Below, in pieces: positions 1 to 11,275 of a DNA stretch of 64,000 nt. Every line of letters begins with the position of its first letter. Positions within the stretch are counted from its first letter, which is position 1. This DNA is from Stomoxys calcitrans (taxonomy: Eukaryota; Arthropoda; Insecta; Diptera; Muscidae), in contig NC_081554.1 of the NCBI RefSeq assembly GCF_963082655.1, positions 190,698,437-190,762,436 of the forward strand. The letters are read 5' to 3'. The notes under the pieces were generated by a model. That model was not told the origin of the DNA and ran no database searches. It worked only from the letters and a program-made list of their open reading frames with translations. Both the position numbers and the translations under genes were made by a program.

Positions 1-281
1 GACAAAAAAAACGCAAAAATATTTGGGGTAATAATTGCTATGGTCATAAAATTCTGGGAGGTTTAACATCAGAAATTAAAAAAAAAGAAAACAGCATCTA
101 CACTCCTCTCAAAGAAAAAAGAGTGAAAATGCAATATTTCACAGTGCACAATGTGTTGGTGGTGGAAGGACAAAATTGACACCAGCAAACAGCTCATCAA
201 ACTCAGCAGGACCAGTAAATGGGACGTGGTTAAGTGGTTTAGAACTAGGGTTGCCAAGACAAAAGTTTGATTATAGTAAAA
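1..281. other. AT-rich spacer, nothing recognised
   Basis: No repeat shared with the rest of the window, no RNA gene and no credible coding frame is visible. Confidence 0.5.
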
Positions 282-1597
282 ACAAGTGAAAGCGTGCTAA
301 GTTCGGCCGGGCCGAATCTTATATACCCTCCACCATGGATCGCAATTGTCGAGTTCTTTTCCCGGCATCTCTTCTTAGGCAAAAAAAGGATATAAGAAAA
401 GATTTGCTTTGCTATTAGAGCGATATCAAGATATGGTCCGGTTTGGACCACAATTAAATTATATGTTGGAGACCTGTGTAAAATGTCAGCCAATTCGAAT
501 AAGAATTGCGCCCTTTGTGGGCTCAAGAGTTGTGGGAGCTGTATCGGCCTATAGACCGATTCAGACCATAATAAACACGTATGTTAATGGTCATGAGAGA
601 ATCCGTCGTACAAAATTTCAGGCAAATCGGATAATAATTGCGACCTCTAGAGGCTCAAGATGTCAAGATCCCAGATCGGTTTATATGGCAGCTATATCAG
701 GTTATGAACCGACTTGTACTTTATTTGACATAGTTGTTAAAAGTAACAATAAAAAACGTCTTGCGAAATTACAGCCAAATCGGATAGAAATTGAGCCCTC
801 TAGAAGCTCAAGAAGTCAAGTCCCCAGATTTGTTTATATATCAGCTATATCAGGTTATGAACCGATTTGAACCATATTTGGCACAGTTGTTGGATAGCAT
901 AACAAAATACTACGTGCCAAAATTCATTCAAATTGGATAAGAATTGCGCCCTCTAGAGGCTCAAGAAGTCAAGACCCCAGATCGGTTTATATGACAGCTA
1001 TATAAGGTTATGGACCGATTTGAACCATACTTGGCACAGTTGTTGGATATCATAACAAAGCACGTCGTGCAAAATTTCATTCCAATCGGATAAGAATTGC
1101 GCACTCTAGAGGCTCAAGAAGTCAAGACCCAAGATCGGTTTATATGACAGCTATATCAGGTTATGGACCAATTTGAACCATACTTGGCACAGTTGTTGGA
1201 TATCATAACAAAACACGTCGTGCAAAATTTCATTCCAATCAGATAAGAATTGCGCACTCTAGAGGCTCAAGAAGTCAAGACCCAAGATCGGTTTATATGG
1301 CAGCTATATCAAAACATGGACCGATATGGCCCATTTACAATACCAACCGACCTACACTAATAAGAAGTATTTGTGCAAAATTTCAAGCGGCTAGCTTAAC
1401 TCCTTCGGAAGTTAGCGTGCTTTCGACAGACAGACGGACGGACGGACGGACAGACGGACGGACATGGCTAGATCGACATAAAATGTCACGACGATCAAGA
1501 ATATATATACTTTATGGGGTCTCAGACGAATATTTCGCGTAGTTACAAACAGAATGACGAAATTAGTATACCCCCCATCTTATGGTGGAGGGTATAA
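282..1597 (-). mobile_element. 153-bp HLE-like element, copy A (complete, type 1)
   Basis: Complete member of the dominant family. At the left is the 3' end: ACAAGTGAAAGCG, then the GGCC hairpin at about 299-320, then the subterminal repeat TATACCCTCCACCATGG. At the right is the other subterminal repeat, inverted (ATGGTGGAGGGTATA), ending at 1597. Between them lie about six type-1 units with a 153-bp period. A (GTCY)n microsatellite at 1425-1463 and a TA-rich core GATCAAGAATATATATAC lie near the right end. Frames stay open over the units because 153 is divisible by three. No transposase is encoded, so the copy is non-autonomous. The Helitron-like assignment is inferred from architecture only. 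Confidence 0.8.
1425..1463. repeat. (GTCY)n microsatellite core of copy A
   Basis: Uninterrupted GACA/GACG tetranucleotides, the longest such tract in the window. Other family members carry 2-4 units at the same position. In dipteran mini-me elements this position is known as a proto-microsatellite. Confidence 0.85.
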
Positions 1598-2885
1598 AAA
1601 AAGTGAAAATGAGTTAAGTTCGGCCGGGCCGAACTTTCGATACCCACCACCTCCTGAATATAGGTAAACCACCTTTCGTTATAATCCTGTGAAAAATGCA
1701 TAATTTATGTCCCCATAGCAGCTTTATCGAAATAGGGTCCGATTTGGACCAAATTCGGCACGGACATTGAGTGGTCTAATAAACACATCATTGTTCAATT
1801 TTGTAGAACAAAATATTAGTTTTTTTTGGTAGCCATATCGAAATATAGACCGATCCGAACCATATACGACACGAATGTCGAAAAGCTTCACATTAGTCAC
1901 TGTATCAAATTGCAGTGCAATCGAATTAAATCGAGAGATCGGTCTATATCGCAGCTATATCAAAATCTGGACCGATCTGGGCCAAATTGCTGAAAGATGT
2001 CAAGGGGCCTAACGCAACTCATTTTCCCAAATTTTGCTAAAATCGGAGAATAAATGCGCCTTTTATGGGCCCACAACCTTAAATCGAGAGATTGGTCTAT
2101 ATGGCAGCTATATCCAAATCTGGACCGATCTGAGCCAAATTGCAGAAGTATATCGAAAGGCTTAACATAACTCACTGTCCCAAATTTCGGCAAAATCGGA
2201 CAATAAATGCGCCTTTTATGGTCCCAAGACTTTAAGACGATAGATCGGTCTATATGGCAGCCATATCCAAATCTGGACCGATCTAAGCCAAATAGCAAAA
2301 AGATGTCGAAGGCCCTAATACAACTCATTATCCCAAATTTTGGCGACATCGGACAATAAAATGGCTGTATCTCATAAACTATGCGCCGTAGAGGGAAATG
2401 GGCCTTAATTCGTGACTCCATCAAAAATCCATTAAAAATCGAAATTTCGCTTGGAAAACTTAAAATGGCTGTATCTCCTAAACTATGCGTCGTAGAGGGA
2501 AATGGGCCTTAATTCGTGACTCCATCAAAAATCCATTATAAATCGAAGTTTCACTTGGAAAATTTAAAATGGCTGTATCTCCTAAACTATGCGTCGTAGA
2601 GGGAAATGGGGCTTCATTCGTGACTCCATCAAAAATATTGTTTTTTATGGGCCAAAAACCTTAAATCAAGAGATCGGTCTATATGGCAGCTATATCCAAA
2701 TCTAGACCGATCTAGGCCAAATTGCTGAAAGATGTCTAACGCCAACTCACTTTCCCAAATTTTGCTAAAGTCGGAGAATAAATACGCTTTTTATTGGCCC
2801 TAAACCTTAAATCGAGAGATCGATCTATACGGCAGCCATATCCAAATCTAGACCGATCTAGGCCATTGACAATTTTTCCAAAATT
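1598..2885 (-). mobile_element. 153-bp HLE-like element, copy B (type 2, 5' end missing)
   Basis: Abuts copy A directly. The 3' hairpin AAGTTCGGCCGGGCCGAAC is at about 1615-1635, followed by TACCCACCACCTCC instead of the type-1 subterminal sequence. The type-2 units (GAGATCGGTCTATATGGCAG; for example 2094 and 2247, 153 bases apart) differ clearly from type 1. The copy is interrupted by a 104-bp tandem array at 2358-2629 and fades out in a T-rich stretch near 2885, without the GTCY core. Confidence 0.75.
2358..2629. repeat. 104-bp tandem repeat, 2.6 copies, inside copy B
   Basis: Units begin with AAAATGGCTGTATCTC at 2358, 2462 and 2566, exactly 104 bases apart, with few differences. The third is cut off near 2629. 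The sequence is unrelated to the surrounding 153-bp units and occurs nowhere else in the window. Confidence 0.9.
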
Positions 2886-2945
2886 TTAAAATTTTTTTTT
2901 GTTGTTGGATTTATTCGTCCAGCTGAAATCAATATGGGACTTCTT

Positions 2946-3640
2946 TCATATCCACCACCATAGGATGGGGCATACTAATCTAGTCATTCCGTTTGTAACA
3001 CCTCGAAATATTGATCTAGGACTCCATAAGGCATATATGTATATTCTTGATCGTCTCGAAATTCTGACTCGAACTAGCCATGTCCGTCCGTCTGTCGAAA
3101 TCACGATAGCGGTCAAACGCAGAAAGCTAGCCACTCGAAATTTTGCATAGATACTTTATATTGATGTAGGTGATTGGGGATTGCAAATGGGCCGAACCGG
3201 TTCAAATTGGATATAGCTCCAATTTAAACCGATCTCCCGACTTGACTTCTTGAGCCCCTGGAATTGTCAATTTTCATCTAATTTGGATGAAAAGTAGTTA
3301 CCACACCACTGGTGGACGCGTTTCTATTATTGATTCGATTACCATTTTCAACACCATCATGGATGATATCCATCTGTCTGACCGGCTTACCATTCACATC
3401 ACACCGTTTGTTCTTATGTAGTTAACCAATAAACGAAACGCGTCAACCAGGGGTGTGATATCTATGTCGTGATTTGAATGAAAAATCGTGCAATTTCTTT
3501 TCTTCAAAAATTATATTGTCAAAGAAAATTTTGCTTAATTTTTTTTTCAAATTTCTTCAACTTTCTTCTTAACATAGACATAGTATTACAAAATAATCAA
3601 AAGTTCGGCACTGCCGAACTTAATACATTTTTACTTGTTA
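2946..3640 (+). mobile_element. 153-bp HLE-like element, copy C (short, type 3)
   Basis: Begins with a diverged subterminal repeat (TATCCACCACCATAGGATGG), then the core with GTCCGTCCGTCTGTC at about 3081, then about one unit. The unit array is interrupted by a TIR element (3299-3461). An unrelated AT-rich stretch follows, and the copy ends with hairpin AAGTTCGGCACTGCCGAACTT (3601-3621) and ATTTTTACTTGTT. The hairpin keeps its outer stem although the loop has changed from the usual GGCCGGGCC. Confidence 0.65.
3299..3461. mobile_element. Short TIR element (MITE-like), 163 bp
   Basis: Imperfect terminal inverted repeats of about 27 bp: 3299-3325 (core CTGGTGGACGCGTTTC) and 3435-3461 (core GAAACGCGTCAACCAG), about 22 of 27 matching. 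No clean target-site duplication is visible, so the superfamily is unassigned. It sits inside copy C of the 153-bp family. Confidence 0.6.
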
Positions 3641-4430
3641 AAGCCTTGTATGATCGATGATTATGTGATGTTTGCTGATCGTTTGGGGGTGAAACGGCCT
3701 CCCAGACATTACGCTCTACTCCTAAATACCAAAATATTATTCTTATAGCTTCGATTTTATTCATAGTAAATTTTCTTAAAACTTATTTCCAAAAAAGAAT
3801 TACATTTTTCTATACTCTACTTATGCCACATCAAATATGGCAACTCTGCTCGTTGCCCAACTGACTGCATTGTCCCAACAATGACACGGGCTGCTGGTCG
3901 AAATGGCCAGCAGACATGTAGCAGGATATAATCAAAAATTAATTGTTATGGAATTTATTGGACTCGTACAATGGTGGGAATATTATTTTGGTAATAGTCA
4001 TGTGGACTGGATATAAAGTACTGGGTGTTTCTTTGTTATCCACTCTCTGGATAATGCAGAGATTTTATTTGTAGCCAAAGTGACTTTTGGTCCCTTTCTT
4101 CTGGGGGTTTTTATTTGCAATTATATGGAAAATATTGTGTGCCATAATAAAGGGAAATTATGGGAGTAATCAATGGTGTCTAAATGGATAAAAAGAAAGC
4201 ATTAAAATATGTGATTTGAGACGATAAACTCAATTTAATTCAAAGATAAGTGAATAGGGGATTTGGGGGTATGGTACACCCAGGGAAAGTTGTTGGTAAG
4301 AACAAGAAAAAATTTGGCAGTAACAGCAAAAGTATGCTGAATTTGGGAAAGCAGTAGTTTTTTGATGAAACAGCAAACATTTTCTGATGTTTTCAAATGG
4401 TAAAAGTTAAACATCAAAATTCTCTAGAAA
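3641..4430. other. Unassigned spacer
   Basis: No similarity to other parts of the window and no coding signal. Short open frames here are not conserved in any recognisable way. Part of the right side may be the decayed 3' half of the transposon whose transposase remnant follows. Confidence 0.4.
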
Positions 4431-4434
4431 GGTG

Positions 4435-4980
4435 AATTAAAATGTTCACAGAACTCGCCTCTCAATATGTCCACTGTTACGCGTGCTGTGTGACATATGG
4501 CACCGTGTTGTTGAAACCACATGTCATGCAAATCAAGCTCTTGCATTTTGAACAAAAAACAGTTGGATATCATCTCACGGTAGCACTAACCATTCACAGT
4601 AACGTTCCGATTTGCATCATCTTTGAAGAAGTACGGTCCAATGATGCCACCAGCCCATAAACCGCACTAAACAGTGGTAGCTCTTCTGGCTTCTGCTTCT
4701 GGCTCATTTTCACTCCAAAATCGACAATTCTGCTTATTAACATACCCATTGAGCCAAAAATGATTTTCGTATGTCAATGAAGGAGCGCACGATGAACTTT
4801 CTTACCAGAGCAGGCATTTTGATAATAAAATTCAATGAATTGCAAGCATTGTTCGTTTCTAAGACGATTCATGGCTAAATTATAGACCAAACTGAAGATG
4901 TTTGAAAGTGAAACAAAACACGAAACGTGCGTGAGCTGTTTAAACCTGTGCTGACAAAAATATAGTAGCTAAAAATCACC
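4435..4980 (-). pseudogene. Mariner-like (DD34D-type) transposase fossil
   Basis: Read on the minus strand. From the ATG at 4872-4870 there is an N-terminal stretch with RNEQCLQFIEFYYQNA. After an internal deletion and frame changes it continues as GGIIGPYFFKDDANRNVTVNG, a stop, then ELDLHDMWFQQHGAICHTAR. These match the core of mariner-like transposases in insects. The second catalytic Asp, normally in a QQDGA context, is His here, and the third catalytic region is missing. The element's 5' terminus appears to be the AAGGGTGATTTTTAG motif (minus strand, about 4985-4970), shared with the second fossil near 23.2 kb. It is certainly inactive. Family recognition is from memory of the motifs. Confidence 0.7.
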
Positions 4981-5103
4981 CTTTATCTTCCGATACAAAG
5001 GTAATATCTAGTACCTCCGGCCTGTTCCTTGTAATAAAGGTCAGTTTATCCCCTTTATTACAAATGGCCAGATTACGAATTATATTATATTCGAATAGCA
5101 GCA

Positions 5104-5860
5104 CACCCCAGGGCTAACCTCAGAGCTTGTTGGATTCCGTTTCGATGCCTTCTCCTCCTCTCTCGATAGTGGCAGGGGGATTTTCAGTCTCCTGCAATCC
5201 GCCAGACTTAAGCCATGTGGTCGATAGTTCCTCAGGCAAGTGTCCAGCAACAGCTGCTAAGTCGTATCCGCAGGATACAACTTCTTCAGATTTCTTGGGG
5301 TTTGCGAGGCAGCCGGAGTTTAGTACGAATACTGCATGGCTCCGGTCACCATCAGCCTCATCCAATCTACCAATCGTCCAGTCGGTGGTTAAAAGATTGA
5401 GATTACATTCCCTTAGTCTTCCTAGTATGGATTCAGCATCTGAGCGAATCCTTGGTATCCAAGCATGTGCCAATGATCGACAAGGAATATCTTCCTTCTT
5501 GACTAAATCTAGTGCTGCACCTGGCTAGATCTCACTAAACTTTTTTAGCACACAACAACACATTTCAATTAAGCGTTACCAGTCGCTGTCGGCTAGTGAA
5601 GCCTAGAGCTACAGCTCCACCAGTGGAGCTTTCAGTAGCAGATAAAATGCTACGGCCTGACATCATCACAGCAGCTGTTGGGTCTTTGGGGTCCTTTCTA
5701 AGCCTACTCCCAGGCTCTAGATCTGCCGCTCCACTGGAAACAAAGGCAGATCTTCAACCGCCAAATGGATACCACCATCGTAGCTATTATTGAGCGAGTT
5801 ACAGAAAAATTCTTCGGGAGCGAAATGACAAAACGTCCGCTCCACTCATCGGTTAAAAAA
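5104..5860 (-). pseudogene. Gag-like ORF1 fragment with DUF4780-like domain
   Basis: On the minus strand, an open stretch at about 5528-5120 reads DLVKKEDIPCRSLAHAWIP, then a cysteine-poor region containing TTDWTIGRLDEADGDRSHAV and VLNSGCLAN. This pattern of a W-I-P segment, a D-W-x-x-G-R segment and a hydrophobic strand resembles the DUF4780 domain of ORF1/gag-like proteins from dipteran non-LTR elements. The upstream 5560-5860 part matches 36480-36660 (both contain CGAAATGA and CTCCACTCA blocks), so the two loci carry the same element. There is no start codon context and no downstream ORF2. The domain name is tentative. Confidence 0.5.
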
Positions 5861-7478
5861 ACAAGTAAAAGCGGCTAAGTTCGGCTAAAATATTGGAGCT
5901 ATTTTTAGTTATAGACCGAATTGGACCGTACTTGGCGCAGTTGTTGCGAGTCATAACAGAACACCATGTACAAAATTTCACCCCAAATCGGATGAAAATT
6001 GCTGCTTCCAGGGGCTCAAAATTCAAATCGGGAGATCGGTTTATATGAGATCTATATCAAGTTATGGACCGATTTGAACCGTACTTAACAGAATACTATG
6101 TGCAAAATGTCAGCCAAATCAGAGGAAAATTGGGGCTTCCAGGGGCTCAAGAAGTCAAATTTGGAAATCGGTTTATATGGGAGCTATATCAGGTTCTTCA
6201 TCGGTTTGGACCGTACTTGGCACAGTTGGTGGAAATCATAACGGAACACTATGTGCAAAATTTTAGCCAAATCGGACAAAAATTGTGGCTTCCATGGGCT
6301 TAAGAAGTCAAATCCCGAGATCGGTTTATATGGGAGCTATATCAGGTTCTTGACCGATTTATACCGTACTTGGCATAGTTATTAGAAGTCATAGCAGAAG
6401 ACTGCATGCAACATTTCAGCCAAATCAGATGGAAATTGAGGCTTCCAGGGGCTCGAGAAATCAAATCTGGAGATCGGATTATATGGGAACTAAATCAGGT
6501 TGTATACCTATAAAGGCCGTACTTGTCTCCGTTGTTGAAAGTCATAACAGAACACCATGTACAAAATTTCACCCCAAATCGGATGAAAATTGCGGCTTCC
6601 AGGGGCTCAAAAAGTGAAATCGTGAGATTGGTTTATATATCAGATTATAGACCGATTTGGAAATCGGATGAAAATTGCGGCTTCCAGGGGCTCAAGAAAT
6701 CAAATATGGAGTTCGGTTTATATGGGAACTATATCAGGTTCTTGATCGATTTTGCCCATACCTGGCACGGTCGTTGGACGTCAAAATAGAACACTATGTT
6801 CAAAATTTCAGCCAAATCGGACAATATTTAGGTTCCCGGGTCTTAAAATGTCAAATCTGGAGATCGGTTTATATGGGAACTATATCAGGTTCTTGATCGA
6901 TTTGGACCATATTTGGCACGGTCGTTGGAAGTCAAAACAGAACACTATGAGCAAAATGTCAGCCAAATTGCGGCTTCCAGGGGCTCAGGAAGTGAAATTG
7001 GGAGATCGGTTAATATGAGAGCTATTGTATATCAGGTTATAGACCGATTTGGACCATACTTGGCACAGTTTTTGGATATCATAACAGAACACTATGTTCA
7101 AAATTTCAGCCAAATCATAACAGAACACAATTTTTGCCAAATCGGATAAAAATTGTGGCTTCCATGGGCACAAGAAGTCAAATCGGGAGATCGGTTTTTA
7201 TGGGAGCTATATCCAAATCTGAACCGATATGAACCATTTGCAATCCCCAACCACCTACATCGATATTAAGTATCTTTGCACATTTTCAAGCGGCTAGCTT
7301 TACGCGTTCGACCGCTATCATGATTTCGACAGACGAACGGACGAACATGGCTAGTTCGAATCAGAATTTTGAAACAATCTAGAACATATATATTTTATGG
7401 GGTCCTAGATCAATTTTTCGAGACGTTACGAACGGAAAGACTAGACTAGTATACCCCCATCCTATGGTGGTTGGCATA
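5861..7478 (-). mobile_element. 153-bp HLE-like element, copy D (type 3)
   Basis: Starts with ACAAGTAAAAGCGGCTAAG. The hairpin is truncated after AAGTTCGGCT and the left subterminal repeat is missing. Ten or so type-3 units follow (GATCGGTTTATATGGGAGC at 153-bp spacing, for example 6171 and 6324). Some units are shortened, as at 6640-6670. The copy ends with the core GATCAAG-like segment and CCATCCTATGGTGG at about 7456-7471. Many short open frames across it are by-products of the three-divisible period. Confidence 0.78.
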
Positions 7479-7740
7479 AAAAAAATCCACTGCTGTGGTA
7501 TCATAATGGACAAATAATTGTCTAAGTATGTCTGATTGAGATTGCCATTATAACTAAACCATCTCTCGCCGATATTTATAAGGTCTTCATGAAGAAATAC
7601 TTCTCTACGAAGAGTTTTTTCTCAGTTTAACGGCGTTCGGTCTCGGATATAACAAAAAAGTCTCTCATTATTGAGCTATATGTTGAATCGAACAGAAGTC
7701 ATTGTTATGAAAAAGTATTCCCGCTGTACTTTAAAGGATT

Positions 7741-9375
7741 TTTTTATTTTTTATTTTAATTGGCTGTGACAGAATATTTGTTCCACTAGCCGAACGGAGA
7801 ATACCGTTCCAAGCGCCACGATCTTCTGCGCTCATTCTAAAATCTCTGACATCAAGATTCGAAATGTCTACCACCACTTGATCTTTCCATCGGGCTTTTG
7901 GTCTTCCCGGTTTGCGTGTACTTCAACAGACTTCTTTGCTTGAGCTTCTTCATCCATTCTGACAACATGACCTAGCCAACGCAGCCGTTGTATTTTGATG
8001 CGTGTAACTATGCTATCGTCGTCATACAGCTCATACAGCTCATGGTTTATACGTCGCCTATATTCTCCATTAACGCAAACTGGTCCATATATTTTACGAA
8101 GAATCTTTCTCTCAAATACTCCAAACACTGTCTCATCTACTTCAGACCCACACTTAAGAGCACGGGTAGTATCAGTGTCTTGTATAGTGTAATCTTCTTC
8201 TGTCGTGAGGTGGCCTTGTTTCTAAACTGCTTACTTAGTCCAAAGTATCATCTGTTTGCCAGTATTATTCTTCGCTTAATCTTAAAACTGGTGTCATTCG
8301 TTTCGGTTACGGCGGTGCCGAGGTAGATAAAGTTACTGACTATCTCAAAGTTGTGGTTCCCAACTTTCTCCATTTTCCTTATTTGCTCGGTTGTGCAAGG
8401 TTTTTTGGGAGTTGAAACCATCCATTTCGTCTTATCTCCATTTACTGCCGGACCCATTTTCATTGAGCCTCTTTCGATTCCGACCTGTGTTCTCTTGTAA
8501 TTAGTGTGCCATATCTATTCACATCTACATCTCGTATAATCTTCTCCGGCAGGATATTAAAGAGATCACACGATACGCTGTCTCCTTGTCTGAAATCTCG
8601 TTTGGTATTAAATGGTTCGAGATTCCTTCCTATTCTTACTGAGGAACGCGTATCATTAAGTGTCATCCTGCAAAGTCTTATCAATTTTGCAGGGATACCA
8701 AACTCAGACATGGTTTGAAATTCCTTTGAACGTAGAGGAGTATCGAAGCTGGCTTTGTAGTCAACAAAGAGATGGTAGGTGTTGATTTGTCCTTCTCGGG
8801 TCTTTTCCAGGATTTGGCGCAATGTGAATATCTGGTCCAGGATGGATTTACCAAGTCTAAAGGGGCATTGATAGGGTCCAATTATCTCATTGACTTTGGG
8901 TTTTATTTTTTCACACAGTACGACTCTCGAGCGTACTGTGTATGCGATGGGGAGGAGACTTATTCCTCTGTAGTTGGCACATTCCGTCTTGTCTCCTTCC
9001 TTGTGTACCGGACATAGTATGCTGAGGTTCCAATGAGGGTATGCGTTCTTCTAGCCAGATTGCGCAGATAAGCTGATGCATATGCCTTATCAGCGTGTCG
9101 CCTTCGGTCTTAAATAGGTCAGCGGGTAATCCGTCGGCTCCTGCTGCCTTGTTGTTCTTTAGTCGTGTCACTGCTACTTGGACCCCATTCTGACTAGGAG
9201 GTAAACATTCTATACCATCATCAGGGATTGGTTCTGCGGTATCCTCTTCGCCGCCAACGTCGGACACTAGCAGTTGGGTAAAATATTCTTTCCATATCCT
9301 TAGTTACCAGATTTCCTTCTTTGTCTCTGCTGGAGAATGTGCCTACACCAAAGCCATCGGTTCAAAGGATGCTCA
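7741..9375 (-). pseudogene. RTE-like non-LTR retrotransposon fragment, reverse transcriptase lacking YADD
   Basis: Minus-strand order: LKNNKAAGADGLPADLF (about 9160-9110), the start of the RT domain; then NTYHLFVDYKASFD (about 8790-8750), motif A with its Asp kept; then DFRQGDSVSCDLFN (about 8590), the template/motif B region; then DVDVNRYGTLITREH (about 8530-8490). Directly after this the frame breaks, and the next conserved block is AVNGDKTKWMVS. The stretch that normally holds the catalytic YADD is deleted. The C-terminal block RLRWLGHVVRMDEE follows at about 7990. The 3' end is near 7745, next to a T-rich tract. A 9-bp duplication (CAGCTCATA) sits at 8024-8041. It encodes polymerase for retrotransposition in intact relatives; here it is dead. 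Confidence 0.8.
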
Positions 9376-10190
9376 TTGGAAAAGTTTAAAGTCACAGGAC
9401 AAGTTTGGTACTACATGCTATAAAAATGGTCTTCCTGGATGTTGATACAAAAACTATCAGACTTCCTCAACAGTTTAGTGACGCATGCTGCTTTTACTTT
9501 AAATCCCTTCATCAAAGCTCTTTGAACTTGCTGTCTTGTAGATTATACTTTCTTCATACCCATACCACTTTGAAATTTAAACTTTCCCAAAAATCCTTGA
9601 ATTAAATACAACATATCCTTAACTATCCTACATAATTGCATTTGTTATCGTGTTCCAGCTATTCACGCATTTACTTTTAATTGATTTTCTCAGAACTTGT
9701 TACAATGCTTTTGTATTCTGCAACACATGCTGCCATTGCTGCTACTCGACATTGCATTTCATCAGTATCAGGATGCCTCATTGCATACATGTGTATCCTT
9801 TGTTTGACTAACGAAGAGTGCATTCAGCACAAGTATCTCTTGCATTTGGAATTTATTCGAAACTAAATGGATGCAATGGTGGCCCAGTAACAATTTGGCA
9901 TAACGCCAAATTGTTTGCTATTGTTTTTTTTTTTTTCTAGCATTTTTTATGTGACTTTTAAACAAAAGTTGTGATATGCGAATATTTGTTTGGTAAAATG
10001 TGAATTTCAGTCTATTTGAAGTGTCACTTCAAATGTTGAAGCACATTTTTATTAGGTTGTGAAATGCGATATGAATGGCCAAAAGTCGGTTTGAAAAAAG
10101 TTACATTTTCTATTTAAGGGTTTTAGATTTCATTCTAAATATTTCATTTTTTTAACCACCAACATACATAGATAGGTGGTAGGGATCAAT
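9376..10190. other. Unassigned spacer with two small hairpins
   Basis: No gene or repeat family recognised. Perfect inverted repeats are visible at 9889-9899/9905-9915 (AACAATTTGGC) and 10015-10023/10025-10033 (TTTGAAGTG). These are short and may be chance in AT-rich DNA. Confidence 0.4.
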
Positions 10191-10199
10191 TTTTTCTAG

Positions 10200-10610
10200 C
10201 CAACCTATATCTACAATCCTATGGAGTTCGCATAGTGAGAATGCGAGTCTATTACTGAAAGGAAGTAGGAGGAAGATCAGCATAGTTTTCGCATCATGAC
10301 GGGACACATAGAAATACCAGCTCACTTATGCAGAAAAGGTGTAGCATGTGTAGGGCATGTGGAGAAGATTATAAGACGTTGGAGTATTTCCTATGGCATT
10401 GCCCGGCTTTCGTGGCTAACAGACGCTGGCATTTAGGTGCGGAAACACTATCAGAGATGAACCGACTTAGAGGAGTGCTATGGAGAACAATTAGAGATTT
10501 TGTGAGTAGAACAGAATTCTTAACATAGATTTTTTTCGACATTACATATTGGTGGTTACAGTGTGCATTAACACCCGCACTCTCTTTTCAACCTAACCTA
10601 ACTTTACCTA
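10200..10610 (+). pseudogene. R1/Jockey-like ORF2 C-terminal fragment (zinc-knuckle region)
   Basis: The frame from about 10328 reads CSMCRACGEDYKTLEYFLWH then CPAFVANRR. This is the C-x2-C, then H-x-x-x-C spacing found after the RNase H/RT region of R1- and Jockey-clade ORF2 proteins. It is related to the segment DDEEELETVDHLLCHCPA at about 42.44 kb. The upstream part (10200-10330) keeps RT-proximal traces with stops. It ends with a short tail CCTAACCTAAC at about 10591, a common 3' terminus of these fragments here. Confidence 0.65.
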
Positions 10611-10639
10611 GTGTCGGTAAGAGGAGGTCACCGCATACA

Positions 10640-11275
10640 GTTGGCAAACTAACGATAATCGCAACGTTCGATATTTTCGATAGTTTTAATAATAAATATC
10701 GATCGATATTTAATTTTTTGACAGAATATCGATTGGTATTTTTCCGATGGATACTATCGCAAAAGTAAAATTTTTTGCAAAAATAAGCAATCCGACACTG
10801 AATGAATCCTTTAACATACATTGCGCCTATAGAGGGCGCAATTTTCATCTGATTAGGTTAACATTTTGTACAATGATTTCTCTCATGACTTCCTACTGAC
10901 TTTATTAACCTTGGTTCTCATTTTCGTTTACGATATAGGTGATGGGATATTAACGATAGTATCGATAATATTAATAATAAATATCGATAGTATCGATACT
11001 ATCGTTAATTTCCCATCACCTATATTTTAAACGAAAATGGGAACCAAGGTTAATAAAGTCAGTTGAAAGTCATGACAGAAATCATTGTACAAAATGTTAA
11101 CCTAATCGGATGAAAATTGCTCCCTCTATAGGCGCAATGTATGTTAAAGGATTCATTCAGTGTCGGATTGCTTATTTTTGCAACAAATTTTACTTTTGCA
11201 ATAGTATCCATCGGAAAAATATCAATCGATATTCTGTCAAAAAATTAAATATCGATAGTGCCATCGATATTTTGC
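10640..11275. repeat. TATCGATA-rich fold-back element, about 270-bp arms
   Basis: Arms of about 268 bp (10700-10967 and 10991-11258) are inverted copies with roughly 90 percent identity, separated by 23 bases. The innermost 27 bases of each arm (10941-10967, 10991-11017) differ at one position. Each arm contains several TATCGAT/ATCGATA motifs, a CCTATAGAGGGCGCA-like segment also seen in other copies, and an identical open frame beginning MKIAPSIGAMYVKGF on opposite strands, which is not a gene. Single arms recur at 20815, 22355, 32228 and 34226. Confidence 0.85.

Noticed and set aside
409..870. 153-codon open frame and many similar ones (1960-2424, 6064-7173, 15284-15646, 51367-51720, 56727-57407)
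   Set aside because: They read through 153-bp units of the HLE-like family, whose length is a multiple of three. They occur on both strands, carry no domain and differ between copies.
4442..4660. 72-codon plus-strand frame
   Set aside because: Antisense of the mariner-like transposase fossil, whose conserved motifs are on the minus strand.
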